Origin: Albifimbria verrucaria
Lineage: Eukaryota > Ascomycota > Sordariomycetes > Hypocreales > Stachybotryaceae
Direction of reading: 5' to 3'
NCBI GenBank assembly: GCA_020081605.1
Contig: JAHREC010000018.1
Location: 2,790,001 to 2,854,000 of the forward strand
DNA: 64,000 nucleotides
Shown piece by piece: positions 1 to 12,536 of the stretch; the stretch's first letter is position 1, and each line of letters begins with the position of its first letter. Under the pieces are notes generated by a model. That model was not told the DNA's origin. It saw only the letters and a list, made by a program, of their open reading frames with translations, and ran no database searches. The translations under genes and the position numbers were made by a program.

Positions 1-1
1 G

Positions 2-2701
2 ATCGACGACCTAAGAAACGGAACCACTTACTTCACAGGGCCCACTCCACATGAAGCCTCACAGTCTAAGCTGCTCCCTTGCACGCCGTCCGCTGCCACC
101 CACCGTGGAGAGATCGTCTCAGCCGGTTTCCAGGGCAAGGAGATTTGGATTTACGGCATTCCCGAGGATCTCGATGCCGTGGCCGAGACTGCATCTTCTC
201 ATAATGATAGCAGCTCAGCGTCTTCTAGCCTTGGTAGGCGCAATAGTGCTCAGGGCAGCAACTCTCGTCATGCATCGCCTAGGGCGCAAGGTACCAGCAA
301 CAGCATTGTTCCACAATGGCAGCTCTTGTGCGATAAACAGAGGAATACCTTTGTTATGGGTCGCAAGATTTCTGAGCTCTCCGGCTTGAGCAATGTTAGA
401 TGGGTATCTGGGTTTGGTGACTCGTCGTTCCAGGAGCGTCTTGTTGCAGGAGCCAGGGGCGTAGCTGGACCAAGACTTGTTACTGATGAGGAAGATATCG
501 ACTTTGTCGATGGTGGCCGAATTACGTTGCTGGACTTTGACTATGGCCTCTCCAATGGCACGAAGAACGAGATCACGATCGAGGTCGGTACCGAAGAGGC
601 CGAAGTCCTGGAAGAAGAGCAGCGTGATATGGAAACAGAAGTTGCCATCGTTCGACGGAGAACGGTCATGCAGAGGCGGAACAGCCGTGTCTCTCTTCTG
701 CGAGCCGCCACTACCAGCGGTTCGCGTGCGAGCATCGTGCCTCCCGTTCCCCTGTTCCCCCTGTTCCGGCTATGCCGCAATCCAATAATGCAGACGACGA
801 CCCCTGGTTCCCAGAACAATCGGTCGAAACCCACTAAACCGGCAAACAATCGTTGGCCCTCCTACGAGACGATGGAGATGCAGCATCAATCGATGAACAA
901 GAGGCCCTTGACCTGCCTTACGCCAACGCCAGCCCCGTTCCGGCACAACGTTGCGTCGTGCTGCCACAGCTGTAGCTGTGAACAGGAGGTACAACCCCAC
1001 AACCGCAGATGGAAGGCCGATCGAATACCGTCGTGCTGATGGCAGACGAGAGCATCCGCATGAGAGTGATGCGGATAACTGGGTACCTCCACCACCTCCT
1101 TATCAAAAAGAGGACCCGGGAGACATGCCGGCATTCCTACGTGCAACCAGTGTCGCTCCGCCTCTGCCACCGATGCCTCCTATGCCACCAATGCCTATGT
1201 CCATGTCTTCTTCTTTTGGTTCCAAGCCCCGTCCAGAAACTGTGGCTTGGTCAGGGACTCCACCACTACATGAGAGGCACCAGAGTATCGATTTCAACCA
1301 TCAACGCCCATCACATCAAAGGACGAACAGTGATTCTACTACACTTAGTAGAAGACGTATTGCGGACACGCCAAGACCAATGTCGACCCCATCAATCCAA
1401 GCAGACGTGGAGAACATCTACGATGTTTCCCCTCCCGACTCACCGCGACAAAACGTCCGACCACAAACCGCTTCCGAGCCCTCACCGCAGCTTGAACATA
1501 GCCTGCCCCTAGATGCGCCCGTGTCCCGGGCTACGACACCCGGAAACGATATGGTCGAACCACCATCTGTGCCGATGGACATTCCATTGCCCACCGAACG
1601 AGAGGACGTTGAGCCTGTGTCTACTGAAGAGTCAAACGACAGACGAGAAGAGCCTGTTGCGAGAACAGAAGAGCTGGTTATTACTTCAGCGCGTCCTTCT
1701 GTGGAGCCAGAGGAGCACATTACAAGGCAAGAGGACTACAACGTGAGCCCACAAGAACGAGCCGTAAGGCCGGTTGCAGATCTACCAACTCTGGGTCTCC
1801 AGATCCCTCCGCCACTGCCGCAAAATCACGAGCCTTACTCGGCGAATACTCCACGAATGAGGCGATTGTCCAATTCATCTACTTGGCCTGCAGCACCCCG
1901 TCCTTTTGCCAGTCATAACCACAGTCAATCGAGCGGCTACCCATACTCAGCGCCACCTGTGCAGTTCACAGCAGAGGACATGGCTGCAGCTTTACCACCG
2001 CCGCCTACTTCCAACCAGATGAACAGTCTTAACAAGCGAATTAGCCAAGGGAACCCTCGCCGTTTGTCTGGCGGATACCAGCAAATCCCACGCGTGCCCA
2101 TCGGCGCTCGCAGTGCCAGTGCACAGCACAATTACTCTTCCAGTTTGCAGCACAGTTACTCGCCCGTCAATCCTATTCGACGTCCGAGCACTGCACATGT
2201 CGAACCTGACCAACCGCTTATTATCAGCACTCCAGGAGGCGTCTCAGGCGCATTTGATGACCCCAACCAGCAGTCTTCGATGAGCCAGCCTGTTACACCT
2301 ATTCTTGCTCCAATTCCTAGACACCCTCGACCAAGTCAAGGCTCGCCTCTCCGACCAACTGTTGAACGCTTGGAGACCATCTATAGCACGGCTTCATCAC
2401 AAGGACGCAATCAGACTATACAATCACTACCTCCTCCACCTCCCGAACCCCGCACAGTATCCTCCCGTCATGGCTCAACCGGCCGGTGTCCTCATACAGC
2501 AGGACGTCCCCGAGCGTTCGACGTCGCCGTAGCCGTGCGGAGAGGAGCGCTGCGAAGAATATGGAAGACGCCAGAAAGAGTGGCTGGTCGTCTTCGCGCA
2601 AGAAGAACAAAAAGAAGACAGCTCTCGATGCGGCCAGCACTATGGGCTGGGCCGATGAATCAGACCCGTCACCGACGAAGAAGAAGTGCGTGGTGATGTA
2701 A
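2..2701 (+). CDS. 3' part of a large Pro/Ser-rich protein with a C-terminal CaaX box (5' end outside window)
   Basis: I do not recognise the family. The gene enters from the left edge in frame with no start codon in the window. The first part (to about 700) is globular, with stretches such as GKEIWIYGIPEDLDAV and EDIDFVDGGRITLLDFDYG. After that the protein is low-complexity: runs of PPPP, a PPPY motif (PPPPPYQ near 1088-1108, a possible WW-domain ligand), PPLPPMPPMPPMPM, and many Ser/Arg/Gln. The end is strongly basic (SSRKKNKKKTALDAAS) and closes with PTKKKCVVM then TAA. CVVM after a lysine run is a good farnesylation-type CaaX box, so a membrane-attached scaffold or regulator is plausible (inference). 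The reading frame changes at about 700, 836-950, 2445 and 2515; these look like missing bases. The N-terminal part might belong to a WD-type protein, but I cannot show that. Confidence 0.7.
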
Positions 2702-3430
2702 AATTGTATTCCCAGGCTACACAGTGGGACAGTATTTGGTACATTTTTGGAACAGGATACCCTCGTTTGTTCTTAGTTTCTTATATCTCTTGACTCATTC
2801 AAAATTTGTCCCACGAGTTTGGTTGCAGATCTGGCAAATTATTTCTTATTGGTAGTTTTTTTGTTTTTATTTTCTACTGCACAGGTAGCGCAGGTCTTTA
2901 GCGATATTTGTGGTTTTCACTGGCGGCTTGGAAGCTGGTCACACTTGAATGGCGACACCCAGGAAGGGGCCTGTCGTCTTAGACATAACAAGAAACATTA
3001 TGGGAGCGTGGGCTGTTGATGAAATTGGTTCGGTAGCGGAGAATGAAATATCGAATCTTATTTTTGTTAATTTGCATGTGTCTTTGCCGAGCTGTGATCA
3101 CGTATATACCAGTGAGCTTGGCAGACCTAACCCAACGAGAGATCATAAAACACTTTGAGACAGGTTGGATAAATGTTTGATAGGCTTAATAGATGACTAA
3201 ATATTACGATCTCGACTAACTGGTCCTCCTCCAGAGGGGTATAAGCTATGATAAATGATCCCGGCTAAGCCATGTGCCCTTAACGCCAAAATGAAAGGTT
3301 CGTAGACCTGGTATATATATAAGAAATTCCCAGCTCGACAACCTCGGATTATTGCTGGTTCAAATGTGCTGCATCCAGTGCAGATTTGTAATAAAGAGTG
3401 ACTGTGGTGGCAACATGGGCTTCTCGTCGC
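2702..3430. other. Intergenic region between two converging genes
   Basis: The 3' ends of the CaaX gene and of the minus-strand membrane-protein gene face each other here. The DNA is AT-rich and holds only short chance ORFs. A TATATATATA tract lies near 3310-3320, but no gene starts beside it. No RNA gene was seen. Confidence 0.6.
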
Positions 3431-4692
3431 CTATATCCGAGGTGTAGAACCCGGCACATATGGCTTGCCCCTATGCACATCGCCAAGCTCGGCCTGGTCC
3501 ATGAGGTCGGTAAAGGTAGTCGCGCGCGTTAGCCTGTTCTCCTTGTTCTTGCCCACGGTGCCTGGGTCGGCAAAGACGTTGATGCTCTCGCTGCTGGGCT
3601 CGCGCAGGAAGTTGGGCGGCGTCAGGCAACGCGAGCGGCGATCCGACGACTTCATGGCCCGGATAGGTGCCAGTCTTGCGGCGCCGACGTTGCCGGTGCG
3701 CAAGGGTCGGTCATCTTGAGACAGGTAGGAGGCTCGCGATGCAGCAGGGAGGGCTCAGAAGGGTTGGGCGAGTCAAAGGATTGGGGATAGAGATGCGCGG
3801 GACGTTGATATGACGAGGCGGGGGTCCACCACCGCTTCTATTGCTGTAGCTGTTGGCGTTGCTCTCGGCGGACGAGCGGAGAGATGGCTCCTTTAAGATG
3901 AAATCAGTGCGAACGCAGTTGTTGGGCTGCAGAATGGGATCGGAGATGATGCTAGCGAAAGGCAATGAGTGGCGAGCTTGGCTGTTCTTTCTGTGGATGC
4001 CCTTTTCAGTGAACGTAGGCTGATGCTTGTTCTTGCGGCGAACACAAATGAATATTATGGCGGCAACAAGGAACAGGAAGACGCAACCGCCAACCACGCC
4101 ACCGATAATGGCGCCGGTGGTTGGGCCAGATGAGGAGCCGTTGCTAGGAACGACGGCCTCAGCTGGGGCAGACGTGGCATCGCCTGGGTTTGTTATTATG
4201 AGTGTTGGGCCGCCTGTCTTGGTAGAGCTAGGCTCCGTCGTCGCGGTGCTACTGGGCGGCTTCGAGCCTTCGGTGTCCTTGGGGGTTTGGACTGGTCCTC
4301 ATCCCGCAGACACTCCGTTCCGGCGCAGGAGTAGCCAAATGGGCAACATCCGTCGTCACCGCACTTGTTCAGGGGCACGTCGAAGATGGTGGTCTTGATG
4401 GGTGCGCCAGGGAACTTGGCAGCATCTTGAGCAGATGCGTCGCAGATGATGGGCTTGATTCGCTGGCAGTCCTTGCCTTCCGGACAGCAAAGAGCAGAGG
4501 TTGCGCCGGCGAGGAAATACACCTGCTGGTCTCAGGACAGCAGAAGTTGTCGGGGAGGCCCTGCGAGCACGAGCGGAGACCGCTGGCGGCGCACGTATCT
4601 TGACGAGCGAAAACGTTTGGCATGGCGGAGACGGTGGTGGAGGCAGCTATGAACAGCAAGAGGCTGATGGGTGCGGGTAGCCGCATGGTCAT
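3431..4692 (-). CDS. Secretory-pathway Cys-rich single-pass membrane protein
   Basis: The start at 4692 gives a clear signal peptide (MTMRLPAPISLLLFIAAS...VSA), followed by a Cys-rich ectodomain with repeated Cys-Cys motifs (NFCCPET, ALCCPEG, DGCCPFGYSCAG). A Ser/Thr/Pro linker follows, then a transmembrane helix at about 4050-4100 (GGCVFLFLVAAIIFICV) with a basic stop-transfer (RRKNK). The roughly 200-residue cytosolic tail is rich in Ser, Pro and Arg and ends at TAG 3431. This is the layout of fungal cell-surface or wall-sensor-like proteins; the Cys spacing loosely recalls granulin-like knots. Frame changes near 4510, 4300 and 3715 join the pieces and look like single missing bases. An unseen short intron at one of these points is the alternative. 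Function is unknown, and a surface sensor is only an inference. Confidence 0.7.
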
Positions 4693-5433
4693 GGCGCCCG
4701 GATGAAGACGGTTGATATATCCTTTTTGTCTCTTGTCTTTACCGAGCTCAGGGTTGCCCGGAGAAGGCTGTCTCCTTTATTCCTGTATAGGAAGCCCTAC
4801 GGCAACCGTGCCAACCGTCGTCGATGTAGATTGTTGTGAATCGAATGTGATGTTGTTATTATGATATGTCGTCCGTTGAAGATTTTTGGTGAAATTTGCT
4901 TATGCAGGGATTCACTTGTGGGCAGGAGCGGCAGTGATATGATATGGAACACAAACTGTCTCTCTCTCGCGGTGCCAAGTGATATCCAGAGTAAAGCGTC
5001 TTTTTGAAATATGGTCGTGTCGAAGGAAAAGAAGAACGACGTCCAGCGGCGCTTTCGAGTGTGGTATAAAGAAATCTAGGGAATGCTGTTTGTTCCTGTT
5101 ATTGATTGAGTCGATGGGTTTGTTTGAATAGGTCGAGTGATTGAACAAAAGGATGCTGAAGAGAAATGTGGTTGAAATGTGGTTGATGTTTTCTTTTTCT
5201 TCCTTGTCTAAAACAATGGGAAACGAATATGTTTGGACACCCGAGACATGCACGTACAAAGACACAAAGAGATGAAGAAATGAAGAGAGAAACGGAGGGG
5301 AAAGGACAAGATCAGGGAGGAAGGATGAGTTAAACAAGATTCATGCACGCGGTCGCAGGACGATGAAGAAACGGCTGCAGCAACCGGCAAACGCCCGTGG
5401 GGGTGGTCTTGGGCCCGTCCCACCGTCGGTAGC
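4693..5433. other. Upstream region of the Cys-rich membrane protein gene
   Basis: This is the probable promoter and 5' leader of the minus-strand gene ending at 4692. On the minus strand it has long pyrimidine tracts (about 4960-5340), as is common in fungal promoters. The 141-residue ORF through it is Ser/Phe-rich, low in complexity and probably not coding. Confidence 0.5.
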
Positions 5434-5679
5434 CTAGCGCTCCATCTCCCTCTGGTGCTTAGCCCGAGCCTCACAGGGCCAATAGCTTCGTGAGCAGAAG
5501 GGCTTCCTCTGCAACGACCCTTGTCTCGCCGGTGTCTTGTCGCAGGCGCCGGAGGGCAACGCCCATATGAGCCAGGAAATTTGGAAGGGCCAGCCAGTCG
5601 TTAGGCTGGCGACGAAGAAGGGGCGGTGCACGTCGCGGGAGACGCCGCAGCGGAGCCGGACGACAGGTGGTGAGGCCAT
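5434..5679 (-). CDS. Doubtful small protein (81 aa), hypothetical
   Basis: From ATG 5679 an 81-codon ORF starts MASPPVVRLRCGVSRDVHRP and ends EARAKHQREMER then stop. The N-terminus is basic and hydroxylated with no acidic residue before about residue 16, as in a mitochondrial presequence. A hydrophobic stretch (GWPFQISWLIWALP) follows, and the end is charged and helical. Another frame over 5460-5560 also reads like a helical segment (ETRVVAEEALLLTKLLAL), so an intron or missing base may be hidden. I do not recognise a family. Chance coding is quite possible. Confidence 0.3.
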   Translation of the reverse strand: MASPPVVRLRCGVSRDVHRPFFVASLTTGWPFQISWLIWALPSGACDKTPARQGSLQRKPFCSRSYWPCEARAKHQREMER

Positions 5680-8284
5680 CGCGAGCGCTTCAAGGCATGG
5701 AGCGTGTAAGAGTGTAAGAGGATGAAGGAGGTTTGGTGCATGTGGTTGGCTGTCAACGCGCGCGCTCCCGTCTAGGCCAAGGCGCCCCGCTGATTGGCTC
5801 GAGGGGCCGCCTGGTGTATGATTGGCTGGCACTTCTCAGTTGGGCAGGCAGAGAGGGCTGCTGTACATAGTAGTGCCAGTTTTAGGGCCCCTCAAGCCCC
5901 CTCAAGCCCCTCCAACCGCTGTAGCTTAACGTTAATTCTCCTCCAACCCTTGCCTGGCGGCATCCATCTTTGGCGACGTCCATTCCCAATTGGAAAAGCC
6001 CACCCTCGTCTCATTCACTCACCCACGGCATTCATTTCATCCAACCTCGTCCGGCTGCGACAACCAAAAACAAAAAAGGGCCACTCATCCATCCGCCTTC
6101 ACAACCTGCCAGACACGTCATTCGCACAGCTCAATTCAAGGCCCAGCACCGACTTTCGGCCCGGCCATCATATGCCACGCTCACGTGCGCAACGCATCCC
6201 TGGTCGCCCATGTCCCACCGCCACCAAACGATCGTCGCTGTTCCTAGGCAATAAGCAAAGCAAGCATCGCCAACGGAGACACGCAACCTCACCGACACAC
6301 GCGGAACGGTTGGCCTCGTGACTGCGGTGCCGCATCGAATCCTGCGCCGGGAAAAGCTGAGCTGAGCTCGTCGTGCTCTGTGCAGTACTGCACCTGCACC
6401 GTGCATTACGAGATCGGCTCGCTTGTCTACCAAGATCCCGTCGCAATCCTTGCTTGCCGTCGCTTCTGCTCTGGCCGTCCAGGTTACACGGACCAGCCCG
6501 AGCCGCCCCCATCCATCACTTACTGTACAGCGCTCGCTGGCCAGGGCATTCATCCATGTCCTGGTCACTTCTCGTTTTCTCCTCTTCCTCTCCCGCCCCA
6601 TCGTCTGCACCCAAGGATCCTCACCTCAACCCTGTTCCGCCTTTCCCTTCCTTGTGTGCCGTCGCACGGTCGCAATACTGACCAGACCGCCCCAGCTTCC
6701 TCCTCGAGTTCCCCCGCCCTCTTCAACGGTCAACAGCAGTCTCCGGGCCCTTGTCATCGCACGATCCAGGCGATCCCGTTTGCCCATGTTCGTTGACTCA
6801 CACACGCTCTAGCCTCAAACCTGGAGCAAATTCCCAACATTGAACACGTATAGAGGCCCCATCAAAAAGCCAGCGAATAATCTAGACCCATGTGAGCATT
6901 CGTTCCAGCTGGGAGCCATTGAGGGCCACTCGAATAGAACCAGCCAGGTCCAATCCTCTTCTCTTGGTGTGGTAGGATTGGTTGGTTGCTCCTCAGCCTT
7001 CGGGCCGCAACCACCGCTGCGCCTCCCCAACTGACAGCCTCGACCCATCCTGTGGCGATTGACCATGTGGGTTTTTTCTTCGTTTCTCCCATACCCTTGA
7101 CATTTGCCATGGCCGGACAGCCCGTCTTTCCTAGTCCGTCATGTGCAGGCGTGTGGTTAAGGACTCGCATGGGAACGAAGATGTCGGGGGCTGGAGGATC
7201 CTCGCCTTTTTCCGTGTCTTCACAGTTCGACAACACTGTCCTCGGGGACAGGGAGGTGATGCTACCTAGGTGTGATGTGATTACGACGAGCGGGCCCGTT
7301 TCCTCTGCTCCATGAAGACGCCAAGTACACGCCGTAGCTGTAAATTAAAATTATCAGTGTGCTGAAGGCAAGGGTTCTCGCCGCATGGTGCCATTTCGTG
7401 GCTTCCAGCTGTAAGTCAAGGTTGCAATCGTATCAGCTACTCATTGACTGCCAACCCATTCCCAACGTGACCATCTCTACGAAGCGACATCGCATTCACC
7501 AATTCACTAAACAAGGCATGGCACGCTTTTTTATCCAAATAAGGGTATATTGAATTTTTCAGCCCTCTCCAAAGTGAGGGTTCGTAACCTGCCCGGCAGA
7601 CAGGACTCCAGTTCCTAAGAACAAAGATAATGTATCTAGGGAGCTAGCCCTTTGTAGCTCCCGGAGCTTTCACAGCCCATATGCTGAATGCTATCCCAAC
7701 CCAGCCGAGGATCCAATACCTCAAAATAATGACCCCTAGACCGATGCGCCAGTATCTCCAGAACCCGCCAGGTATAAGTGGAAAGCGAGTGATCGTGAAA
7801 AAAAGGCCAAGGCCTGGTCCATGCCATCCCCTTGTAGTCGTAATTACCGCTTAAGCGATACCCTTTCCAGCGCCTGTCTGTCAAGTAATTCAAGTGTCGT
7901 TCAGTGTCTCGTGTCTCTGTAGCTCCAGTCCATCTCCGTTTGTGCCTCGCGGCATCCTCTAGACCCCCAACCAGTAGGTATCATATGTTAAAAAAGGGAA
8001 AATACTAAAGAAATTAGACATAAGAAATACTAAGGAAATTAAAAGGGAAAGATATAGGAAATACTAAGGAAAGAAAAGAAAATCGAGGCTTGGTGGTCCA
8101 CTAGGAGCCCGTTGGTGTGTCCTCGTGATTGAAGCTGATGCAGTTACGAAGATGGGGAGAACTTGTCTGGGAAGATGTCATCACTCGCCCAGAATTGATT
8201 CATTCCCTCTTCAGAAGCCAGCTAATGAAGAGTCGCGTGATGTTCTTCCCTAGATAAGCAAGTAATCCCAACCCTTCAACTGCA
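5680..8284. other. Gene-poor region, 2.6 kb
   Basis: No convincing gene was seen. The part at 5880-6800 is C-rich on the plus strand with pyrimidine tracts, so many overlapping Pro/Ser/His-rich chance ORFs run through it on both strands. It may serve as promoter or untranslated leader. From about 7300 the composition becomes more AT-rich. Confidence 0.5.
7990..8085. repeat. Purine-rich degenerate short repeat
   Basis: The motif AAATACTAAGGAAA and near variants occur about three times within a purine-only stretch that interrupts otherwise mixed sequence. It lies downstream of the Zn2Cys6 gene. This is low-complexity DNA with no assigned role. Confidence 0.6.
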
Positions 8285-10366
8285 TCACCTGTCTCCAGTG
8301 AACGAACTGGTAAGCGTCCGAGGCGGTAGAGCCAGGGAACCAGCGTTGGAGAAGTTGTCGTTTTGCATCCAGACTTCGCGAAGCAGCATCACCACGCGAC
8401 CGAAAGAACCGCACTCAGACTGCTCGTTAAGCTGTGCAACGCGGTCCTCAAAGAAGGCGCGGAAGTTGCTTCCCGGAAGGCTGAAAGATCCGCCGATGAG
8501 GTAAACCCACACCAGGCTGCGGTCGAAGCCCTTGGGCCCAGAGGGGATGAATTGAAGCACGTTGGTCAGCTTCTCCACCAACGCCATCGGGGAAGGCTGG
8601 TCGGGGCTGAAGCCGGGAACCAAGCTGCAGAGGTGAAGGCGCGCGGCAAGGCGGAAGGCCATGGTGATGTTCTTGGAAAGCTGCTTGGGGGACAGGCTGC
8701 CATTGGCGTTGAAGGGCATCTTGGGGCCCGACTCGTTGGCCTCAGTCAGGCTGATCTGCTCTCCAAGAGCCGAGACGTGCTGGCAAAGGGTGAAGTCGTC
8801 CATACCGTTACCCTTGAGCGCCTCGAGGCAAGCAATCTCGGAAATGAGGTACATGACACGGTCATCGCAGCCCATCAGCTCACGGAGCCCGAGGTTGGGG
8901 TTGACCTGGGAAAGGTGCTTCTCTCTGTAGGTGTGGGCAAAGGTAGGAGACTGGCCTTGCATGGTGGCGCCAAGAATATCAATCCATGAAGTCAGAGTCA
9001 TGTTGAAAGGGGCAGGTGCCATCTGGCTAGCAGGGTCCAAAACCATGCGCGGCAGGTCAAGCTTCTGGACCAGGTTGATCGCGGCCTGGAAGTGTTGATG
9101 CCAAGCGATGTCGAGGAGCTCATCGTCCGAGCGACCGACGACACATTGGAAGAAGATGAGGCCAAGGGCTGCTTCCAAGATCTGGTGATGGTTCTCATCT
9201 CGCTTGAGAGAGTCGCACAGCGAGTAGATGGTTGCGTAGCGGTGTCGCATGATGTCGTGGTCAATCTCCTCGCTCGGAATATTCGCGGTGGACTTGAGGT
9301 GCTGAGCGGCAATGCTGAGGCAGCAGTGTAAGTAGATGCTGTTGGACTGGAGAGCGGGAAGGATCAAGTCTGAGCCCACTGAGCCGTGCTGGTTTGACTC
9401 GAGGATGGGGAAGATGATTGGCAGGACAAACTGGATGAAGTGTTCTAGCAGTCTCTGGTCGTTCTCCTCGAGCTCAATCTTGATTTGCCTAGACTCATGT
9501 GAGGGGCCATGAGCAAAGTCAAAGAAGTTGAGGTTGAGCGCCTCTTCGGCAAGCGACTCCTTGCGCTCCGGCTGAGGGCGCTCCGTCCACTCGGCGTTGA
9601 GAGGTTCAGATGGCAGGACGGTGCCGGGAGGTGGAGGGTGTGGTAGGTGCTGAAGGTAGAGATGTGAGATTCCCTGAGTGTGGGCACATCGTTGACGAAC
9701 ATCTGTCGCTCTGTCTTGACATCGATCTCGTATGGCGAGTATGCGCCGAAGATGAAGTCGGGGTGGATTTGCGAGTTATAAGCACTGTACTCGCTGCCGC
9801 TCGGGGGCTGTTGAAGTTGAAGGCGGTGGAGAAGTGAGAGTCAATGGAAGCGGAGCGCGTGCGATCCAAAGGGTCGGTGAAGGTGGCAGATGTGGGAAGT
9901 GAATGCGACAATCCAGGGGAGAGCTGACTTGGGTCTGGATGGTGTGTGTCGACTTCTCGGACAGCTTCTTGCGCTTGATGATCATCTTGATATCGTCCTT
10001 GTGCTTCCTGCGGGCTTCATTGTTGCTCCACCACATCGGTCGCTTGTACTCGCACTGCAGGCCAAGGTGCTTGCAGGCTGTGCACATGGGCGAACCCTCG
10101 TCGCACTTCTTGCGTCGCAGTCTGCAGGTATAGCATCCTGTGTGTCGGCGACAGTGGTTAGCAAAGAGTCTCTAAGTCAGTGACGGGAGGCGAGCCGGCT
10201 TAATTGGCAGCGAGCCAAAGGCGTTTGGGTGTAAGTGAGATGGGGATGGGAGGGAAGGATGAGACAAACCTGTTCTTGAGCGACGATGCATCTGTGTCTT
10301 TGCCTTGTTGTTGCCATTGCTGGCCTTGGAGACTGGCTTAGTCTTTGCACACTGCGTGACGGCCAT
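8285..10366 (-). CDS. Zn2Cys6 fungal transcription factor, PRO1/ADV-1-like
   Basis: Exon 1 (10270..10366) ends in ...HRRSRTG. A 132-bp intron (10138..10269, GTTTGT..CACAG) follows. Exon 2 continues with the binuclear cluster [19 protein letters not shown] then [10 protein letters not shown], completing six cysteines. Next come a basic linker ([24 protein letters not shown]), a Ser/Pro-rich region, a segment with [20 protein letters not shown], and a roughly 360-residue C-terminal 'fungal-specific transcription factor' helical domain ending at 8285. The predicted length is about 650 residues. From memory, the YKRPMWW extension and overall plan resemble PRO1/ADV-1 (NosA/RosA in Aspergillus), regulators of sexual development and cell fusion, but I cannot run the comparison. 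Frame changes at about 9400-9850 look like missing bases. The start is the first ATG of exon 1; an upstream exon is possible. Confidence 0.85.
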
Positions 10367-10768
10367 CTTTGCGGGAGCTCGTGCCGAGCCTTTGCGATAA
10401 TCGGGGATAGGGTTGACATTTGTATCCTGTGATGCTGAGCCGAAGGTACCTGCGTACACAGTCGACTAGGGTAGGGGTGGTGTAAGTCGAGAGGTGTGTC
10501 ACTGTGTGTGGTGGGTGTTTAGGCACTGTGACGCGGAGCCGGTCGAAAGAGGCGGACAGAACGAGAGTCTTGCTCTGCCTGGGGTCCGGATTGGGGGCAG
10601 AGGGGCTGGCTCGAGGTAGTGTAGTGCCAGGGATGGTTGTTGCGAAGGTAGTGATTGGCAACGGAAAGATATTAGATTAATTAATCGTCGTTGAGAGTGG
10701 TCCAGCCTGTTGTATCGAACAACGTAGAGGGTATTTTCGATTTTCCGGAAATCGAGCAAATTAATGAT

Positions 10769-10803
10769 TGTGGTGGTGGTGGTAGTGGTTGTAGTGGTAG
10801 TAT
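10769..10803. repeat. (GTG/GTA)n microsatellite
   Basis: Imperfect trinucleotide run of TGG/TAG units in the probable 5' leader of the Zn2Cys6 gene. Confidence 0.8.
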
Positions 10804-12244
10804 GGAGGTATCCAAAAGCAAGCCCAGCTTGTCCTTCGCAGAAGGGGATAGGTGAGAGAGGATGAGAGGGGCGGAGGGAAAAGGGGACTAAAGAGAGGTA
10901 AAAGTCTTGAACGACACTGAAGACTTGGGGAAGAAAAGAGGGCAAAATTCGAGCGCGGTTCTCAAAGTCTTATATCATGGCCGCTCTCGTAGCGGCCCAG
11001 AACTTGGGCATCTCGCTCCCACCTCCATGACGAGGTTCGACAAGCTGTGTTGCTATTTCTGACCTACGTGCGTATGCACTATTGAGTGCCATCGCACGGG
11101 AGGCAGGATTGCGTGGGCGACTGCGCTTAGAGAAACCAATGAGAACGAGCCGGCCGAATTTGGCCAACCACCTCGATCATCATCCCGGGAATAGATGTGC
11201 AGAAGGCCCTAGCCTCTCAACGACTAGGGCCGTGAGGGGTCCGAACCAAAGAGGGAAGAATCATGCATGGCTAGTTCTCTGGCCCATATTGGATGACACC
11301 CTCCAAGAAACCGCACTTGCAGAGCTTACCCTACCGACCCTCTATCCACACGAGGGTCAAGGGTCCAGAGCTTGCCAAATCTGGGGCCAGAGTGAGCAAC
11401 CTGGAAGAAGGACCCTCATTGGGCTGCGATTTGGTGATTTGACTCAGAAGGACAGGCCATGATGAAGACGACACTCTGAACCACTTTCCCCATCAGACAA
11501 GTCTCAAAGAAACGGTGAAGTAAATGTGGCGCTGGCGGGCTCAAGACACTCGGGAAAGGCCTCGTCACAACGGCCATGCAAGTGATCTATGCCTCTACGG
11601 TAAGCAGCCGGCTTCGTTGGCTCGAGGGCACGGTAATGGTTGTGTCCTAACGGCAAAGAGGGAAGCAAAGCTTATCCACCGCGTAGAGCGCAAAGTTGCT
11701 GCACAGGCTACCAGGATGGTGAACCGACCGCCCACGGGACGAAAATGGAGGGACAGGGAATGTCGGGTGGCCGGCTGCATCTAAACATGGGTCAATATTG
11801 AAATGGCTTGCGGGGTGGTGACCAAGGAAAAGACCCCAACGTCCATCGAGCCCGAGTCAGGAATCAAATGCCTCAGCGCCCAGGCCCTTTCTTCCCACTA
11901 TGCAGGGCTGAAGCCCGGGCCACGGTGAGCGAGCAGCTCAACCAACGCGGCCAAGATCGATGATCCTGCTCCGGAATAAGAAAGGTGCTGAAGATCAAGA
12001 CATTTCACGATAGCAAGGGCATCGAAGAGGCGCCCGACGAATGATGGGCCATTGCCGGGGTAAGAAATGGGACATTGGCCAACAGGTGACCAATGAAGGT
12101 CTGGTTCCGTATTAACATGAGAGTGAACTGTTTTCACGAGAGAGTGTCGGCTTCGAGGGAGGTGCGGAATTGGCTGCGGAGGAGGCGTGAAATGTGCGCG
12201 CCATCATCACGCGGACGTTGTTCAGGCCGGCCTAGCCATGTCTT

Positions 12245-12298
12245 GGTGTGTGTGTGTGTGTGTATATGTGTGTGCAGGTTGGCTGGCTGGCTGGCTGG
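12245..12298. repeat. (TG)n followed by (GGCT)n microsatellite
   Basis: A TG/TA dinucleotide run is followed directly by about five GGCT units. It explains several overlapping chance ORFs on both strands. Confidence 0.9.
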
Positions 12299-12479
12299 AC
12301 AAAGCACAGCGCAGCGCAGAGCGTAGGGGGAGAGGGAGGAAGAGCGGGAGGAAGACAGACAGGCGCCCTAGCCACCCCCAAAATGGGATTCGGCGAATGC
12401 ACACAAGCACTGCATGCGGAGCGTATTTGCAGCGGCAAGGCGGCCGATGGGTGTTGTGCTTGTGGCCGATGCTCGGTCG

Positions 12480-12536
12480 AGGTGGGAGGAGGTGTGGATG
12501 AGGTGTGGATGAGGTGTGGTTGAGTGTGGGTGAGGA
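12480..12536. repeat. GGTGTGGATGA minisatellite
   Basis: Three to four imperfect copies of an 11-12 bp GGTGTGGATGA-type unit in tandem. Confidence 0.7.

Noticed and set aside
5794..6812. Multiple Pro/His/Ser-rich ORFs on both strands
   Set aside because: C-rich low-complexity DNA opens several frames at once; none has domain-like content.
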